Assembly: GCA_029565415.1 (NCBI GenBank)
Contig: JAKQOH010000197.1
Location: 1 to 64,000 of the forward strand
Direction: 5' to 3'
Origin: Candidatus Rifleibacteriota bacterium
GTDB taxonomy: Bacteria > Riflebacteria > Ozemobacteria > Ozemobacterales > Ozemobacteraceae
DNA length: 64,000 nt
In this document: one piece after another, positions 34,232 to 46,000 of the stretch
Numbering within the stretch: position 1 is the first letter of the stretch
How the letters are laid out: each line of letters opens with the position of its first letter
The notes under the pieces: generated by a model
Told to the model about the DNA's origin: nothing
What the model saw: only the letters and a program-made list of their open reading frames with translations
Database searches by the model: none
Made by a program: the position numbers and the translations under genes

Positions 34232-35316
34232 ATTGTTCGTTCCCTTTCAGGACCCGGCAGACGTTCTGCCGTTCCGTTCCGACCGGAATTGTATCCGATC
34301 GATCGTTCTTCCACAACGGGGACGGGAAGGCCCATGAGGAGGTCTTCGACGGCCGTTGCCGCGACCGAAAACCGTTCCTCCCAGGAGCCCCGGATCACCA
34401 CGTATCTCCGCCCCCGCGCCTCCAGCTCGGCTTTCATCCGCCCGAAAAACGCCCGTCGCTCTTCGAGGGCCGGCTGATAGCGCTGCGGATCGCCCACCCA
34501 GGGCACATCGCAGTCCAGCAGCAGATACAGGTCGTGACACCGGGCACCGGCGAGTTCCCGGATCCATGGAGGGCATCTTCCGAACAGGATTTCCGACCAG
34601 AGCACCGTCGTCAGAGTGTCGGTGTCACAGATAAGGAGCCGGTTGGCCTGTCTGGCCAGGGCCTCCTCGGAGGCGATCTGGCCGTGGGCAATCATCTCGA
34701 TGTCCAGGGGGGAGCACTGGTCAGGCTTGGCTTCGAGCAGGTCGCGGGCATACTCGTGGACGAACACCGTGCCAAACTGCTCCGCGAGCCGTCTTCCGAG
34801 CGTCGATTTGCCGGCCGACTCGGGGCCGACGATGCAGACACGCCGGACGAACCAGGGCCGCACGGCCGGAGGTAGATACCGCCAGTGGGCCATCGGATCC
34901 TCGCGGACCTTCGTGCCCGAGACCGGCACCAGGCCGCGAGAGACATTCACGGGCCAGAACCGCGCACCAAGCGTCTCGGCGAGCTTCCAGCCGTAGGACT
35001 CCGAAGCGAACACCACATCCGGATCGGGGCAGAAGCGCCGGATGCTGTCTCTCCAGATCCGCCAGAAGTCGGGGTGCTCATGCGGCTCCTGCGGATTCTC
35101 GTCGGGGTTGTGCAGCACCTCGACGCCGGGAAACATCTCGCGCATCCACTCCCACCGCTTCACGCCGGGAATGGGTTCTCGCTCGAGCGAGCAGACCAGC
35201 ACCGTCAGCCGCTCGACGCAGTTCCGGGCAAAATCGACGAGATACTGGTGGCCCAGATGCGGCGGAAGGAACTTGCCGATGATCAGGCCGCGCGCAGGCT
35301 TTCTTCCTTCTTCCAT
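34228..35316 (-). CDS. nadR: NadR-type bifunctional NMN adenylyltransferase / nicotinamide riboside kinase
   Basis: A 362-residue protein. The N-terminal nucleotidyltransferase has GKFLPPHLGH with the HxGH pair His20/His23. The C-terminal kinase has Walker A GPESAGKST (164-172) and HEYARDLLEAKPDQCS. Together they convert nicotinamide riboside to NMN and NAD. The N-terminal helix-turn-helix of enterobacterial NadR is absent, so this version is an enzyme only. The start (GGAG 7 nt upstream) lies inside the end of pnuC, 34 nt of overlap: transporter and enzyme are a coupled NAD-salvage pair. Confidence 0.93.
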   Translation of the reverse strand: MEEGRKPARGLIIGKFLPPHLGHQYLVDFARNCVERLTVLVCSLEREPIPGVKRWEWMREMFPGVEVLHNPDENPQEPHEHPDFWRIWRDSIRRFCPDPDVVFASESYGWKLAETLGARFWPVNVSRGLVPVSGTKVREDPMAHWRYLPPAVRPWFVRRVCIVGPESAGKSTLGRRLAEQFGTVFVHEYARDLLEAKPDQCSPLDIEMIAHGQIASEEALARQANRLLICDTDTLTTVLWSEILFGRCPPWIRELAGARCHDLYLLLDCDVPWVGDPQRYQPALEERRAFFGRMKAELEARGRRYVVIRGSWEERFSVAATAVEDLLMGLPVPVVEERSIGYNSGRNGTAERLPGPERERTI

Positions 35317-35861
35317 GACCGTCTCCAGACGAAATACCCGCAGCCCGCCATCCCCAGGAACAGCACATACAGGGCTGTCGTCGGCCACAACTGCTTGAAG
35401 GCATACATACCAACGCTGACGATGTCGACGAAGATCCAGAGGAACCAGCATTCGAGGTATTTGCGTGTCATCAGATACTGCGCGGCAAGGCTGGCAATCG
35501 TGGCCGTTGCATCGACATAGGGAAGCGCGGCATCGGTGCGCAGATGCATGACCCCGCCCAGCGCCGCCGCGCCGGCCACCGTCGCCGAAATCCAGGCCGC
35601 GAACCGCCATCTTCCCAGCCGTGTGACCGGAGGCTGGGGCCGGTCTTTTCCGCCATACAGCCAGTGATACCAGCCCCAGAACTGCAGCACGACATAGATC
35701 ACCTGCAAGCCCATGTCGCTGTAGAGTTTCGCGTCCCAGAACACCTTGGTGTACAGCGCCACGTTGACGATGCCGACCGGCCAGCACCAGACGTTTTCCC
35801 GGATGGTCAGCCAGACGTTGATGAACCCCAGCAGGGCGGCGACGAGCTCGAGCCAGCTCAT
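35283..35861 (-). CDS. pnuC: Nicotinamide riboside transporter PnuC
   Basis: A 192-residue membrane protein with seven predicted helices. PnuC hallmarks are NVWCWPVGIVNVALYTKVFW, the QFWGWYHWLYG motif and WIFVDIVSVGMYAFKQL. It facilitates uptake of nicotinamide riboside, which is trapped by phosphorylation. It overlaps nadR by 34 nt, consistent with metabolic coupling, and starts 7 nt after the DUF362 gene. Confidence 0.94.
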   Translation of the reverse strand: MSWLELVAALLGFINVWLTIRENVWCWPVGIVNVALYTKVFWDAKLYSDMGLQVIYVVLQFWGWYHWLYGGKDRPQPPVTRLGRWRFAAWISATVAGAAALGGVMHLRTDAALPYVDATATIASLAAQYLMTRKYLECWFLWIFVDIVSVGMYAFKQLWPTTALYVLFLGMAGCGYFVWRRSWKKEESLRAA

Positions 35862-35868
35862 GGGAACC

Positions 35869-37152
<1,284 letters not shown>

Positions 37153-37267
37153 GCGCGACTCCAGTCTGGCGGTTCGCCCCCGAGGTATCGCATCCCCGGC
37201 GGCTCCCTGCCCCATCACAGATCAGCCCGTCCCGGATATCCCTGGGAAGAGCACGAGACAACCGGCG

Positions 37268-38011
37268 TCACTCGTCGCCGGCACTCTGCTGCATGTTTTC
37301 CTTCAAGGCTTCCTCACGCTCACGCTCGGCGTCCCGAAGGGCCTCCTCGCGTTCCTTCTCGGCCTCGCGCAGCGCCTCTTCACGCTCCTTCTCGGCTTCG
37401 CGCAGGGCCGCGTCCCGCTCCCGGTCGGCCTCCTGAAGCGCGGCATCACGCTCTGCCGCTCCCGCCTCGAGAGCATCCGAAGTCTGCTGTTCCGCGGTTC
37501 CGAGGGCTTCCTGTGTGGCCTTCTGGCCGGCATCCAGGCCGTCCTGGAGCGCCTTGTTTCCGCTTTCCATCGACGTCTTCACGGTTTCACCGACGTGCTG
37601 CATGGTCTGATCGAGAATCTTCTGCGTGCCCTCCATCGAGGACCGGGTGATGTTGGACACGAGCTCATTCACGGATTTGAGGGTCGCTTCGACCGACTTG
37701 TTGGTCTGGCTCACCGAGGTCTTGACCAGCTCCCCGACCTGACCGTTCACGGCGGCCAGGGTCTCTTTCACCTGGGCATCCGTCAGCTTCATCGAGTTGC
37801 CGATCATCTCCTGCATCTGCTTCTGCAGTCCCTGAAGGGACTGCTGGACGGCCTGATCGGTCTTGATTTCCGGCATATTCAGGATTTCCGACAGTTTCCC
37901 GTCGACCGATTTCATCCCGTCCACGACCTGGGGATCGACCTGGGCAAAGAGGGGTCCCGCTGCGAGCAGCATCACCACGAGCAGGGGGGATCCACGACGG
38001 ACGATCTTCAT
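37268..38011 (-). CDS. Exported coiled-coil protein with hendecad repeats
   Basis: A 247-residue secreted or periplasmic protein. The signal peptide is residues 1-23 (cleavage after LFA). Residues 24-185 are a helical, heptad-like rod. Residues 187-241 consist of five 11-residue repeats of the type ER-(D/E)-(A/E)-AL-(R/Q)-(E/D)-A-x-(K/R). Such hendecads form right-handed or straight coiled coils. CAGGAGGAG precedes the start. A TATAAT (38053-38058, minus strand) lies 42 bp upstream. Role unknown; a structural spacer or surface-associated rod is likely. Confidence 0.8.
   Translation of the reverse strand: MKIVRRGSPLLVVMLLAAGPLFAQVDPQVVDGMKSVDGKLSEILNMPEIKTDQAVQQSLQGLQKQMQEMIGNSMKLTDAQVKETLAAVNGQVGELVKTSVSQTNKSVEATLKSVNELVSNITRSSMEGTQKILDQTMQHVGETVKTSMESGNKALQDGLDAGQKATQEALGTAEQQTSDALEAGAAERDAALQEADRERDAALREAEKEREEALREAEKEREEALRDAEREREEALKENMQQSAGDE
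37289..37453 (-). repeat. 33-bp tandem repeats encoding hendecads
   Basis: Five imperfect 33-bp units encode the 11-residue repeats of the exported coiled-coil protein. The units are near-identical at the DNA level (GAGCGTGAGGAGGCCCT type), which makes copy-number change by slippage likely. Confidence 0.7.
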
Positions 38012-38052
38012 GAGCTCCTCCTGAAAGCAGCTGTTTTGATATACCCTATGAT

Positions 38053-38058
38053 ATTATA
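38053..38058 (-). promoter_or_regulatory. -10 box of the hendecad protein gene
   Basis: A perfect minus-strand TATAAT, 42 bp upstream of the ATG. No convincing -35 box at the right distance. Confidence 0.45.
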
Positions 38059-38072
38059 CACGCGACGCCATT

Positions 38073-39536
38073 TCACCGTGTCCGGAGCAGCCCAAGCAGG
38101 CCACGGGCCTCATCTGCCAGAGTGGCGGGTAGCCCGCCTTCGGCGTGGAGCCGGAACGCAACCGCATCGGCGACGGCGCGGCTGATCTCGCGTGTCGCCG
38201 GACCGGCCTGGACTGCCCACTCCCGCAGAGCATCGAGGCAGCCGTGTTCAAGATCCGCCGTCACGCGGGCAACCGCTGATTTGCGGAAATGGTCGCGAAG
38301 CATCTCGTCCCACTGCGAGTCGGCCGCGAACGTCAGCTCCTCGTATGCCGGCAGGTAATTCGCCGGCTTCTCGGGGAAGTAGACGGCAAGCCCGTTCGCG
38401 CAGATCGGGATTTCCCAGCGCGCGGGCCGGTTCCCGTGCAGCCAGTCGGAATCATCGCCCCCCTGGCCGTTTCCGTCGTCCTTCGTACCCGTCGTTCCGT
38501 TCGCGAGGATCGCCTTCCGGAAACTCGCACCCACCTGTGCGATCGCCTCGAGCAGGGCGGGATCCTTCACCAGGGGTTTCAGACTGTCGAGCAGGTCCTT
38601 CAGATCGACGTTGTCGTAATAGGTGAAATGCTCGGCCTTCTTCAGCGCCTCGTTCAGCGCCGGGGCGACATTCCCCGCCATCACGGCCCGGGCGAAGACG
38701 TCGAGCTTGTCTCGCAGTTCGGACAGCTGGGCCGTTTCCAGCAGCGACATCGTCGTCTTCCGGATGACGCGGGCCGACCGGCGGCCCGTGAACTCCCACG
38801 GCCCTTCCTGCGGGATGTCCTTGCTGTAATGGATGCGGAACGCGTTCACGATCGCGGTGCCGAACTCGATCGGCCCCATGCCCGGCTTCAGCGCCCCCAG
38901 CACCTCGGCGTAGGGGTAGCCGTCGCCCGGCACCGTCTCCTCGGAGGCGACGATGTAGTCACAGCCGTCCCGCACCTCCCAGGCGACCTCGAACATCTGC
39001 ATCAGACAGGCATCCATGCAGAACAAATCGATCCTGCGCCCCGTCGCGTCGCGAATCGCGCGCAGCGCCTCACCGAGCTGGCGCGTCGTGATGTGGTTGT
39101 TGCTGGAGTCGTCGTAGGAGATGCCTTTCACGGCCCCACCGGTCCGGAACTTCCAGCCTGCGCCATGGTTCCAGACGACGAGCGCGTACCGTTTCGCCGG
39201 GAAGCGCGCCATCGCGGTCTTCGCGAACCGCACCAACTCGCGCCAGTCGCCCATGTCGAGCTCACCCTCGTCGGATAGCTTCGTGATGCGCCCTTTTTCG
39301 ATGTGGTTCATCGTCGCGGGGCCGTCATACCGGTCGATCAGGGTGACGATGTCGAGCCGATCGCTGCTGCCGACCCGGGCCATCTCCTCCTGGTCGAGCA
39401 CGCCGTATTCGTCGAGGTTGTTGTCGGCGTTGATGAACACCATGAAGGTCCAGTCCTTCTCGGTAGCCTGGGCCATACCCTGCGCCGCCCAGGCAAGAAC
39501 GAACACCGCCATGAGAATCCGGGCAATCTGTTTCAT
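38073..39536 (-). CDS. Exported clostripain-type (C11) cysteine peptidase
   Basis: A 487-residue protein with a signal peptide (about 1-24) and a caspase-like C11 peptidase domain. The catalytic His lies in VVWNHGAGW and the catalytic Cys in LFCMDACLMQMFEVAWE, preceded by KGISYDDSSNNHITTRQLGEAL. C11 peptidases usually cut after Arg/Lys and may self-process. GAGGGAGAG precedes the chosen start. The 3' neighbour is the hendecad coiled-coil gene (61 nt apart, own -10 box). Confidence 0.93.
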   Translation of the reverse strand: MKQIARILMAVFVLAWAAQGMAQATEKDWTFMVFINADNNLDEYGVLDQEEMARVGSSDRLDIVTLIDRYDGPATMNHIEKGRITKLSDEGELDMGDWRELVRFAKTAMARFPAKRYALVVWNHGAGWKFRTGGAVKGISYDDSSNNHITTRQLGEALRAIRDATGRRIDLFCMDACLMQMFEVAWEVRDGCDYIVASEETVPGDGYPYAEVLGALKPGMGPIEFGTAIVNAFRIHYSKDIPQEGPWEFTGRRSARVIRKTTMSLLETAQLSELRDKLDVFARAVMAGNVAPALNEALKKAEHFTYYDNVDLKDLLDSLKPLVKDPALLEAIAQVGASFRKAILANGTTGTKDDGNGQGGDDSDWLHGNRPARWEIPICANGLAVYFPEKPANYLPAYEELTFAADSQWDEMLRDHFRKSAVARVTADLEHGCLDALREWAVQAGPATREISRAVADAVAFRLHAEGGLPATLADEARGLLGLLRTR

Positions 39537-39632
39537 CGCATCTCTCCCTCTTCGCAAAACGAACCGTATCCCGACATGATACCACGTCCGCTTTCATCCA
39601 TGATCCAGCTTGGAATCGTCTTTTTCGCACTC

Positions 39633-39671
39633 TTGACTTTTTCATACCAGTAAGTTTAAATATCCAAACTT
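39633..39671 (+). promoter_or_regulatory. Promoter and operator of the efflux operon
   Basis: TTGACT (39633-39638), a 16-18 bp spacer, then TTTAAA or TAAATA (39655-39662). An inverted repeat AAGTTT (39652-39657) and AAACTT (39666-39671) with an 8-bp spacer overlaps the -10 region, the expected position for a TetR-type operator. The downstream gene encodes a TetR repressor, so autorepression of the whole efflux operon is likely. Confidence 0.6.
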
Positions 39672-39721
39672 TCAAGTTCAGTATTTTTCTTTCCCCATTC
39701 CCGCTCCGGAGATGATCCATC

Positions 39722-40399
39722 ATGGCGACGCCCCGGCAGAAACAGCGCAACGAGCGCATGCTTCACGCTGCGCTCGACGAGTTTTCGCGTCAGGGATACC
39801 ATCAGGCGAGCGTCGACATGATCGCCCGCAAAGCGAACGTCAGCAAGGCAACCATCTACAGCCACTTCGGAACCAAGGAATCGCTGTTCCTGGCCGTGTT
39901 CGACCTCGTCTTGCGCACCACGCTCCGACCGCCCGCCATCGATCTGAATGTCATGTCTCTCGAGGACGGAGTCCGACAGGGAATCCGGCAGCTATTCACG
40001 CAGGTCGCCGACACACCCGAAGCCCGCTTTTTCTTCCAGTGCATGACCTCCGACGCGGGACTGCTGGATGAGGAACTTCGCAACCATCTCGCGAACAGGT
40101 TCATCGCGGCAAGCCTCGGCGAGATGAAGGAGCTCGAAAAAGCCCAGAAAGCCGGCCTGGTTTCGCCGCATTTTCATATCGAGCTCATCCATCACGCGCT
40201 CATCGGCATGGTTCTCCAGGCCTTTCGGTTCTGGTGGTCGCGCGAAAACGTTCTCTCCGCCGAGACTCTCGCCGACCAACTGTCGGACTTTTTCCTGTTC
40301 GGCCTGGCCGGCCAGCATCCCTCCCCAACGCCGTCGAAACAATCCTCCCACGAACGTTCCACGTCGAAAGCTCAGAGCAGAAGAGGCAAACACCCATGA
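39722..40399 (+). CDS. TetR family transcriptional regulator
   Basis: A 225-residue repressor. The N-terminal TetR DNA-binding domain (residues 9-55) has the helix-turn-helix ASVDMIARKANVSKATIYSHF. The ligand-binding domain follows, and the C-terminal 30 residues are polar and basic. First gene of the efflux operon; its TGA overlaps the ATG of the TolC-like gene. It probably controls the operon from the upstream dyad and responds to a pump substrate. Confidence 0.93.
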   Translation: MATPRQKQRNERMLHAALDEFSRQGYHQASVDMIARKANVSKATIYSHFGTKESLFLAVFDLVLRTTLRPPAIDLNVMSLEDGVRQGIRQLFTQVADTPEARFFFQCMTSDAGLLDEELRNHLANRFIAASLGEMKELEKAQKAGLVSPHFHIELIHHALIGMVLQAFRFWWSRENVLSAETLADQLSDFFLFGLAGQHPSPTPSKQSSHERSTSKAQSRRGKHP

Positions 40400-41796
40400 T
40401 CCTCCGTCCCCATTCCACCAGACTCTCCCGGCTCCTCGTCCCGACCTTGTCCCTGATGCTGTTCACCTGCGTGACGGGAATCGCGCAGACAGCCACCGAA
40501 CCGGCAATCCCGGCTTCCTCGCCATCCGCGATCGAGACCCCGATCGGGTCGGCAACCACGGCGGACACGGTCGGCACCGCCCCGACCCTGGCCGAGTGTC
40601 TCGTGTCGGCCCTCGACACGAATCCCGGCGTCCTGTCGGCGGAGGATGAAACCCGGGCGTCGAAGCAGCGCCTGAACCGCGCGAACAGCAACCTCCTCCC
40701 CCGCCTCAAGGCCGAGGAGACGTTCACGAACTTCCGGCACACCTCCGAAATCATGGGCAGACCATTGGGGAAGGAACAACTTCAGCTGAAAGGCATCAAG
40801 CTCTCCCAGCCGATCTACACCGGTGGTGCGCTCGAAAACGGTGTCAATGCCGCACGAGCGGGCGTGAATATCCAGAAGCATGCCGAAACCCGGCGCCGCG
40901 AGGACATGGTCCGCTCGGTCGCCGAGGCCTGGTTCGGTCTTCTCAGCGCCCGTGCCATGGAGGAAGTGGCGTCGCAGGCCCTGTTCGACACGCTCGGCCA
41001 CGAACGGCACGTGCAGAACATGCTCGAAGCCGGCGTCGCCGTTCGCGACGATCTGCTGAAAGTGCAGGTGTCGGTCCTCGAGCGCCGCGAGAACCTCGTG
41101 AAGGCCCGCAACGGCATCGACCTGGCGAAAGCACGCCTGGAGATGCTGACCGGCCTTCCGATCGAACCGACCGCGATCCCCGTTCCCGCGAACCCCGACA
41201 CGACGCCGGAACTGAGCGAGGAGCACGCCGTCTCCCTCGCCACCCGCAGTCACCCCCTGCTTCGAGCCGCCCGCGAGGCGGTCCGCATCCAGGACTTCTC
41301 GGCGAAGGCCGCGAAAGGCGCCCTGCTGCCCAACGTCGCCCTCCAGTGGAACTGGAGTTCGGGCAACCAGTTCAATACGGCCCAGGACAACTGGGACGCC
41401 ACCGTCTACGTCGGCCTGAACGTGTTCGACGCCGGCGAAACCCGCAGCAAGGTGCGGGAAGCGCGAGCCGCCAAAAGCAAGGCGACCCACGATCTCGAAG
41501 ATCTCGAACGAAATATATTGCTCGCCATTCATCAGGCCTTTCTCCGCATCGAGGAGGCACGCGCGCGGCTCGAGCTGTCGACCCAGGCGGAAGCGCAAGC
41601 CGCCGAATCCCTGCGCCTCACCGAAGAGCGGTTCAAGGCCGGGGCCGTCACCTCGCAGCACCTGCTCGACGCCGAGTCCGCCCTCGTCTCGGCCCGCCAG
41701 CGCCGCGTCACCGCCGGCTTCGACCAGGCCCTCGCCCGCATCGCCCTCTGGCACGCCGCCGGCGGCCTCGAACACGCCCTTCTTCCCTTGAAATAG
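40396..41796 (+). CDS. TolC-family outer membrane efflux protein
   Basis: A 466-residue outer-membrane factor with a signal peptide (about 1-30). It contains two structural repeats typical of TolC: long helices with SALDTNPGVLSAEDETRASK, LKGIKLSQPIYTGGALENGV, and in the second half LQWNWSSGNQF, VYVGLNVFDAGETRSKVREA, EERFKAGAVTSQHLLDAES. It forms the exit duct for the RND pump encoded downstream. Translationally coupled to the TetR gene. AT-rich patch at 41509-41530. Confidence 0.93.
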   Translation: MILRPHSTRLSRLLVPTLSLMLFTCVTGIAQTATEPAIPASSPSAIETPIGSATTADTVGTAPTLAECLVSALDTNPGVLSAEDETRASKQRLNRANSNLLPRLKAEETFTNFRHTSEIMGRPLGKEQLQLKGIKLSQPIYTGGALENGVNAARAGVNIQKHAETRRREDMVRSVAEAWFGLLSARAMEEVASQALFDTLGHERHVQNMLEAGVAVRDDLLKVQVSVLERRENLVKARNGIDLAKARLEMLTGLPIEPTAIPVPANPDTTPELSEEHAVSLATRSHPLLRAAREAVRIQDFSAKAAKGALLPNVALQWNWSSGNQFNTAQDNWDATVYVGLNVFDAGETRSKVREARAAKSKATHDLEDLERNILLAIHQAFLRIEEARARLELSTQAEAQAAESLRLTEERFKAGAVTSQHLLDAESALVSARQRRVTAGFDQALARIALWHAAGGLEHALLPLK

Positions 41797-41844
41797 ACGA
41801 TCACACGTCCGCCCTTCCCGATGACCGACTCGCCAGGAGGCCCC

Positions 41845-43086
41845 ATGACATCGATTTCCCAACGCCAGCGAAACATTAGTATACGCTTCGCTATCTTATT
41901 ATTCGCATTTCTCCTGGGCGGGCTCCTTTCCGCCGAGCCGACGGGCGATCCGATCCCCGTGACGCTTCTGACACCCGCGATCGGTTCGGTCGAGTGGATC
42001 GAACGCACGACCGGCGAGCTGATCGCCCCCCAGCGCGCGACGCTTCAGCTCAAGACATCCGGCTTCGTCGACCGCGTGCTGGTCCGCGAGGGGGACCGGG
42101 TCCGCAAAGACCAGCCCCTCGCCGTTCTCGATCTCGAAGACGCGAACATCTCGCTCGACCAGGCGAAGACGGCTGTCACCTCGGTCGAATCCCAGGTCGC
42201 CGCGGCTTCGGCGGCCCTCGAAACCGCCCGCGTCGCGAAGCAACAGGCGCTGATCCGCCTCGAAACCGCAACCCGCGATTACGACCGCGCGAAGAGCCTC
42301 CGCGAGAAAGACACGATTCCCCAACAGCAGTTCGACCAGATTGAAGGCCAGTTCAAGCTCGCCCAGAACGGCGTCGAGGTGGCCGCCCGGCAGATCATGC
42401 AGGCCGAGGCGGCCCTGTCGGCGGCCAAAACCCTCGTCGCGACCGCGAACGTCGGCGTTCGCGCCGCCAGACGCCGGCTCGACAACTCGACACTCCTCGC
42501 GCCGTTCGACGGCCTGATCACGTCAAAATCGCTCATGGAGCACGAACCGAGCGACAAGCAGACCCTCACCCTCGTCGATGACTCGGAACTGGAGCTCCGC
42601 ATCCGCCTTCCCGAGCGCGTTCTCCCCTTCCTCACGCTCGGGGCACGCGTGATCGTCCGCTCTCCGCTCGTGTCGGAACCGGTGATCACCAGCGTGAACA
42701 CGATCATTCCCGCGATCGACCGCAAGACCCTGACGTTCGAAGCGATCGCCATCCTTCCCAATACCGACCACAGGCTGAGCCACGGCGGCTACGCCGACGT
42801 CGACACCGTCGTCCGCGAGAACCTCGGAACCCGCATCGTGCCGGCCGGCATCGTGAGAATCACGAGCGACGGCACCGGTGCGACCCAGGGCGCCGCCCGT
42901 TCCGGCTACGTCTTCACCGTCCGCGACGGGAAAGCCCAAAAAACCCCCGTGACAGTCGGTTTCTCGCGCGGCAACCGCATTTCCATCTTGTCGGGCCTCG
43001 CCAGCGACACGCCGATCGTCGACAGCGGCTTCGACCAGCTCGTCGATGGCGCACCGGTCACGGTCGGGAACGAGGCCGTCCGATGA
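41845..43086 (+). CDS. RND efflux periplasmic adaptor (membrane fusion protein)
   Basis: A 413-residue HlyD/AcrA-type adaptor. A signal or anchor segment (about 10-35) is followed by a barrel-sandwich half (LQLKTSGFVDRVLVREGDRV), a coiled-coil hairpin (about 105-205), the second lipoyl half (DNSTLLAPFDGLITSKSLME) and a beta-barrel. AGGAGG with a 4-nt spacer marks the ATG at 41845; the in-frame ATG at 41821 has none. Codons 10-24 form one of the clearest AT-rich islands (41875-41915). Overlaps the RND gene by ATGA. Confidence 0.94.
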   Translation: MTSISQRQRNISIRFAILLFAFLLGGLLSAEPTGDPIPVTLLTPAIGSVEWIERTTGELIAPQRATLQLKTSGFVDRVLVREGDRVRKDQPLAVLDLEDANISLDQAKTAVTSVESQVAAASAALETARVAKQQALIRLETATRDYDRAKSLREKDTIPQQQFDQIEGQFKLAQNGVEVAARQIMQAEAALSAAKTLVATANVGVRAARRRLDNSTLLAPFDGLITSKSLMEHEPSDKQTLTLVDDSELELRIRLPERVLPFLTLGARVIVRSPLVSEPVITSVNTIIPAIDRKTLTFEAIAILPNTDHRLSHGGYADVDTVVRENLGTRIVPAGIVRITSDGTGATQGAARSGYVFTVRDGKAQKTPVTVGFSRGNRISILSGLASDTPIVDSGFDQLVDGAPVTVGNEAVR

Positions 43087-46000
43087 TTCTCGCCGACACC
43101 GCCATCCGCCGACCCGTCACCACGATCATGGCCTTTCTGGCCGTGGCGTTGTTCGGCGCGCTCTGCTATCGAGACCTCGGCGTCGACGAGTTCCCCGAGG
43201 TCGAGTTCCCCACCGTCACCGTCACCTGCGTCTATCGGGGCGCCAGCCCGGAAACGCTCGAATCGAAGGTCGTCGACAAGATCGAAGAGCAGATTGCCGC
43301 GCTCAGCGGCATCGAAAGCGTCAAATCCGTCTGCGCGGAAAACGTCGCCCGCGTCATCGCCGAGTTCAAGCTCGATCGCAGTATCGACGTCGCCGTCCAG
43401 GACGTCCGCGACAAGGTCGCCGGCATCCGCAGCGAGCTGCCCGAAGCGATGGAATCGCCCGTCATCGAGAAGTTCGACACCGGCGCCGTCCCGATCCTCG
43501 CCCTCACCATTTCGGGCCCCCTCTCGGTCGGCGAGTTGTCGAAATACGCCAAGGATGTCGTGAAAAACCGTCTGCAGAGCGTTTCCGGCGTCGGCGCCAT
43601 CAAGGAGATGGGCGTCAGGGAACGCGAGATCAAGATCTGGATCGACAACGACCGGCTGAACGCCCACGGACTGACCGCCGCCGAGGTCGTCCAGGCCGTG
43701 CGATCGAAGAATATCGAGATTCCGGCCGGCAAGATCGAGGACGACCGCCGCGAGTTCGTCGTGAAAACGATGGGCGAACTCGCCGACGTCGAGTCCTTCA
43801 GGAGCCTCACGATCGCCACGATCGAAGGAACCCGCATCACCCTGGGCGAAGTGGCCCAGGTCGAAGATGCCATCGAGGATGAGCGGTCGGTGGGCCTGGT
43901 CGACGGCAGGCCGATCGTGGGCATGCAGATCCAGAAGCAGTCCGGAGCCAACGCCGTGAAAACGGCGCAGCTCGTCAAAAAGGCCATCGAAGAACTCAGC
44001 CAGAGCGCTCCCAAGGGCGTCAGCATCTCGATTCCCATGGATACGACCCCTTTCACGGAGGAATCGATTCACGCCACGATGGTCGACATCGTCGTCGGGG
44101 GTATCCTGGCCGTCCTGATCATCCTCGTGTTCCTTCGAAACCTGCGCTCGACGCTGATCTCCGCCCTGGCGATCCCGACCTCGCTGCTCGCGGCGTTCGT
44201 GATCATGCGTGTTCTCGGCCTGTCGCTGAACATGATGACGACGATGGCCCTCTCGCTGTCGATCGGTCTACTGATCGACGACGCGATCGTCGTCATCGAG
44301 AACATCTACCGGCACCTGCGCCTGGGAAAATCCGCCGATACGGCGGCCGGCGAAGCGACGGAGGAAATCGGCCTGGCCGTTACTGCAACGACGTTCTCGC
44401 TGGTCGCCGTGTTCCTGCCGGTCGCGCTGATGAGCGGCATCGTGGGGCGGTTCCTGTATCATTTCGGCATCACCGTCACCGCGACCGTGCTCGTCTCTCT
44501 CGTCGTCAGCTTCACTTTGACCCCCATGCTCGCGGCCCGTTACCTCGAGAGTGAAGAGCACGAGAACCGGGTGGCGAGATTCTTCGGACACATGCTCGAT
44601 CTGCTCGACGAAGCCTACCGCCGCCTCCTCGGCCTCGTGTTGAGCCACCGTCCGCTCATCCTTGCCGCCGGCGCCGGCGTCATCGCGCTGATCGCCGCCC
44701 TCGCGGGCCAGTTGAACTTCGAGTTCAAGCCCCAGGTCGACAAGAATCTGTTCCTGGTGAATTTCCGCACACCCATCGGAACATCTCTCGAAGGCTCGAA
44801 ACGCATCACGAAGCTGGTCGAATCACAAATCACGGCCCCGATCCGGCAGTATATCCTCACCTCGATGGCCACCGTGGCAACGGACCCTCTCGAAGACCCG
44901 ACCAAATGCTCCATCACCGTCACCCTCATCCCGCGCGCCCGGCGGCCGGACGTTTCTCAGACCGTGCTGATGGATCAGGTCAGAAAAATAGTGAATACGA
45001 TTCCAGGCATCGAACGCCGTTCCGTCGAGGAACACGATCCGATGGCCGCCGGCATGGGCATGGCCAACCAGCAGATCACCTACTCGCTGCTCGGCCCCGA
45101 CATGACGGTACTCGGAGACCTGGCGGACAAGCTGTCTTCCTGGATGAAACAGGCCGGCGGCTTCGTCGATGTCGCCGACACGCGCGAGCCGGGAAAGCCG
45201 GAACTGCGCGTCCAGCTTCAGCGCGACCGCATGGAGCTGCTCGGCGTCAACGTCGGCGCGCTGGCAACGACGCTGAATCTCCTCGTCGGCGGCCAGCAGG
45301 CCGTTTCCCAGTTCAAGGAGGAAGGGAAACAGTATGACGTCAAGATGCGCCTGATGAAGGCGTTCCGGGAAAGCCCGGAGACGCTGCCGAACCTGATGGT
45401 GCGCACGATCGACGGGCAGCGCACCGTGCCTCTCGCGAACGTGACCGAACTTTCGGTCAGCCCAGGCGCCGCCACGATCAACCGGTTCAATCGGGCGCGT
45501 GAAGTCCGCATCGGCTGCAATCTCGAGGGAAAATCGCAGGGAACGGCGATGGGTGAGTTCGCCGCCGAGGCCGGGAAACTGTTCCCGCCGGGTTATCGCG
45601 GCCAGTTCCAGGGGCTTTCCAAGACCAGCGAGGAAACCGTCGGGAACATGGCGTTCGCCGCTATCATCGCAGCAATTCTTGTCTACATGCTTCTCGCCTC
45701 GCAGTTCGAGAATTTCCTGCACCCGCTCTCCATCATGACCTCGGTGCCGCTCGGCCTGGTCGGTGCGATCGGAGCCCTGATCCTGACGCAGGCGCGCGTC
45801 GACATCATGACCATGATCGGGTTTCTGATGCTGATGGGCCTCGTCGTGAAGAACGGCATCCTGCTCGTCGAGTTCATCAACCAGCAGCGGCGAAGCGGCA
45901 TGAGCCGGCGCGAGGCCATCATGACCGCCGGGCCGATCCGCCTGCGGCCGATCCTCATGACCAGCGCCTGCATGATCGGCGGCATGATCCCGCCCGCCAT

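Noticed and set aside
37289..37453. Tandem 33-bp repeats as a CRISPR-like array
   Set aside because: The units are contiguous, in frame and encode a coiled coil; there are no spacers and no cas genes.
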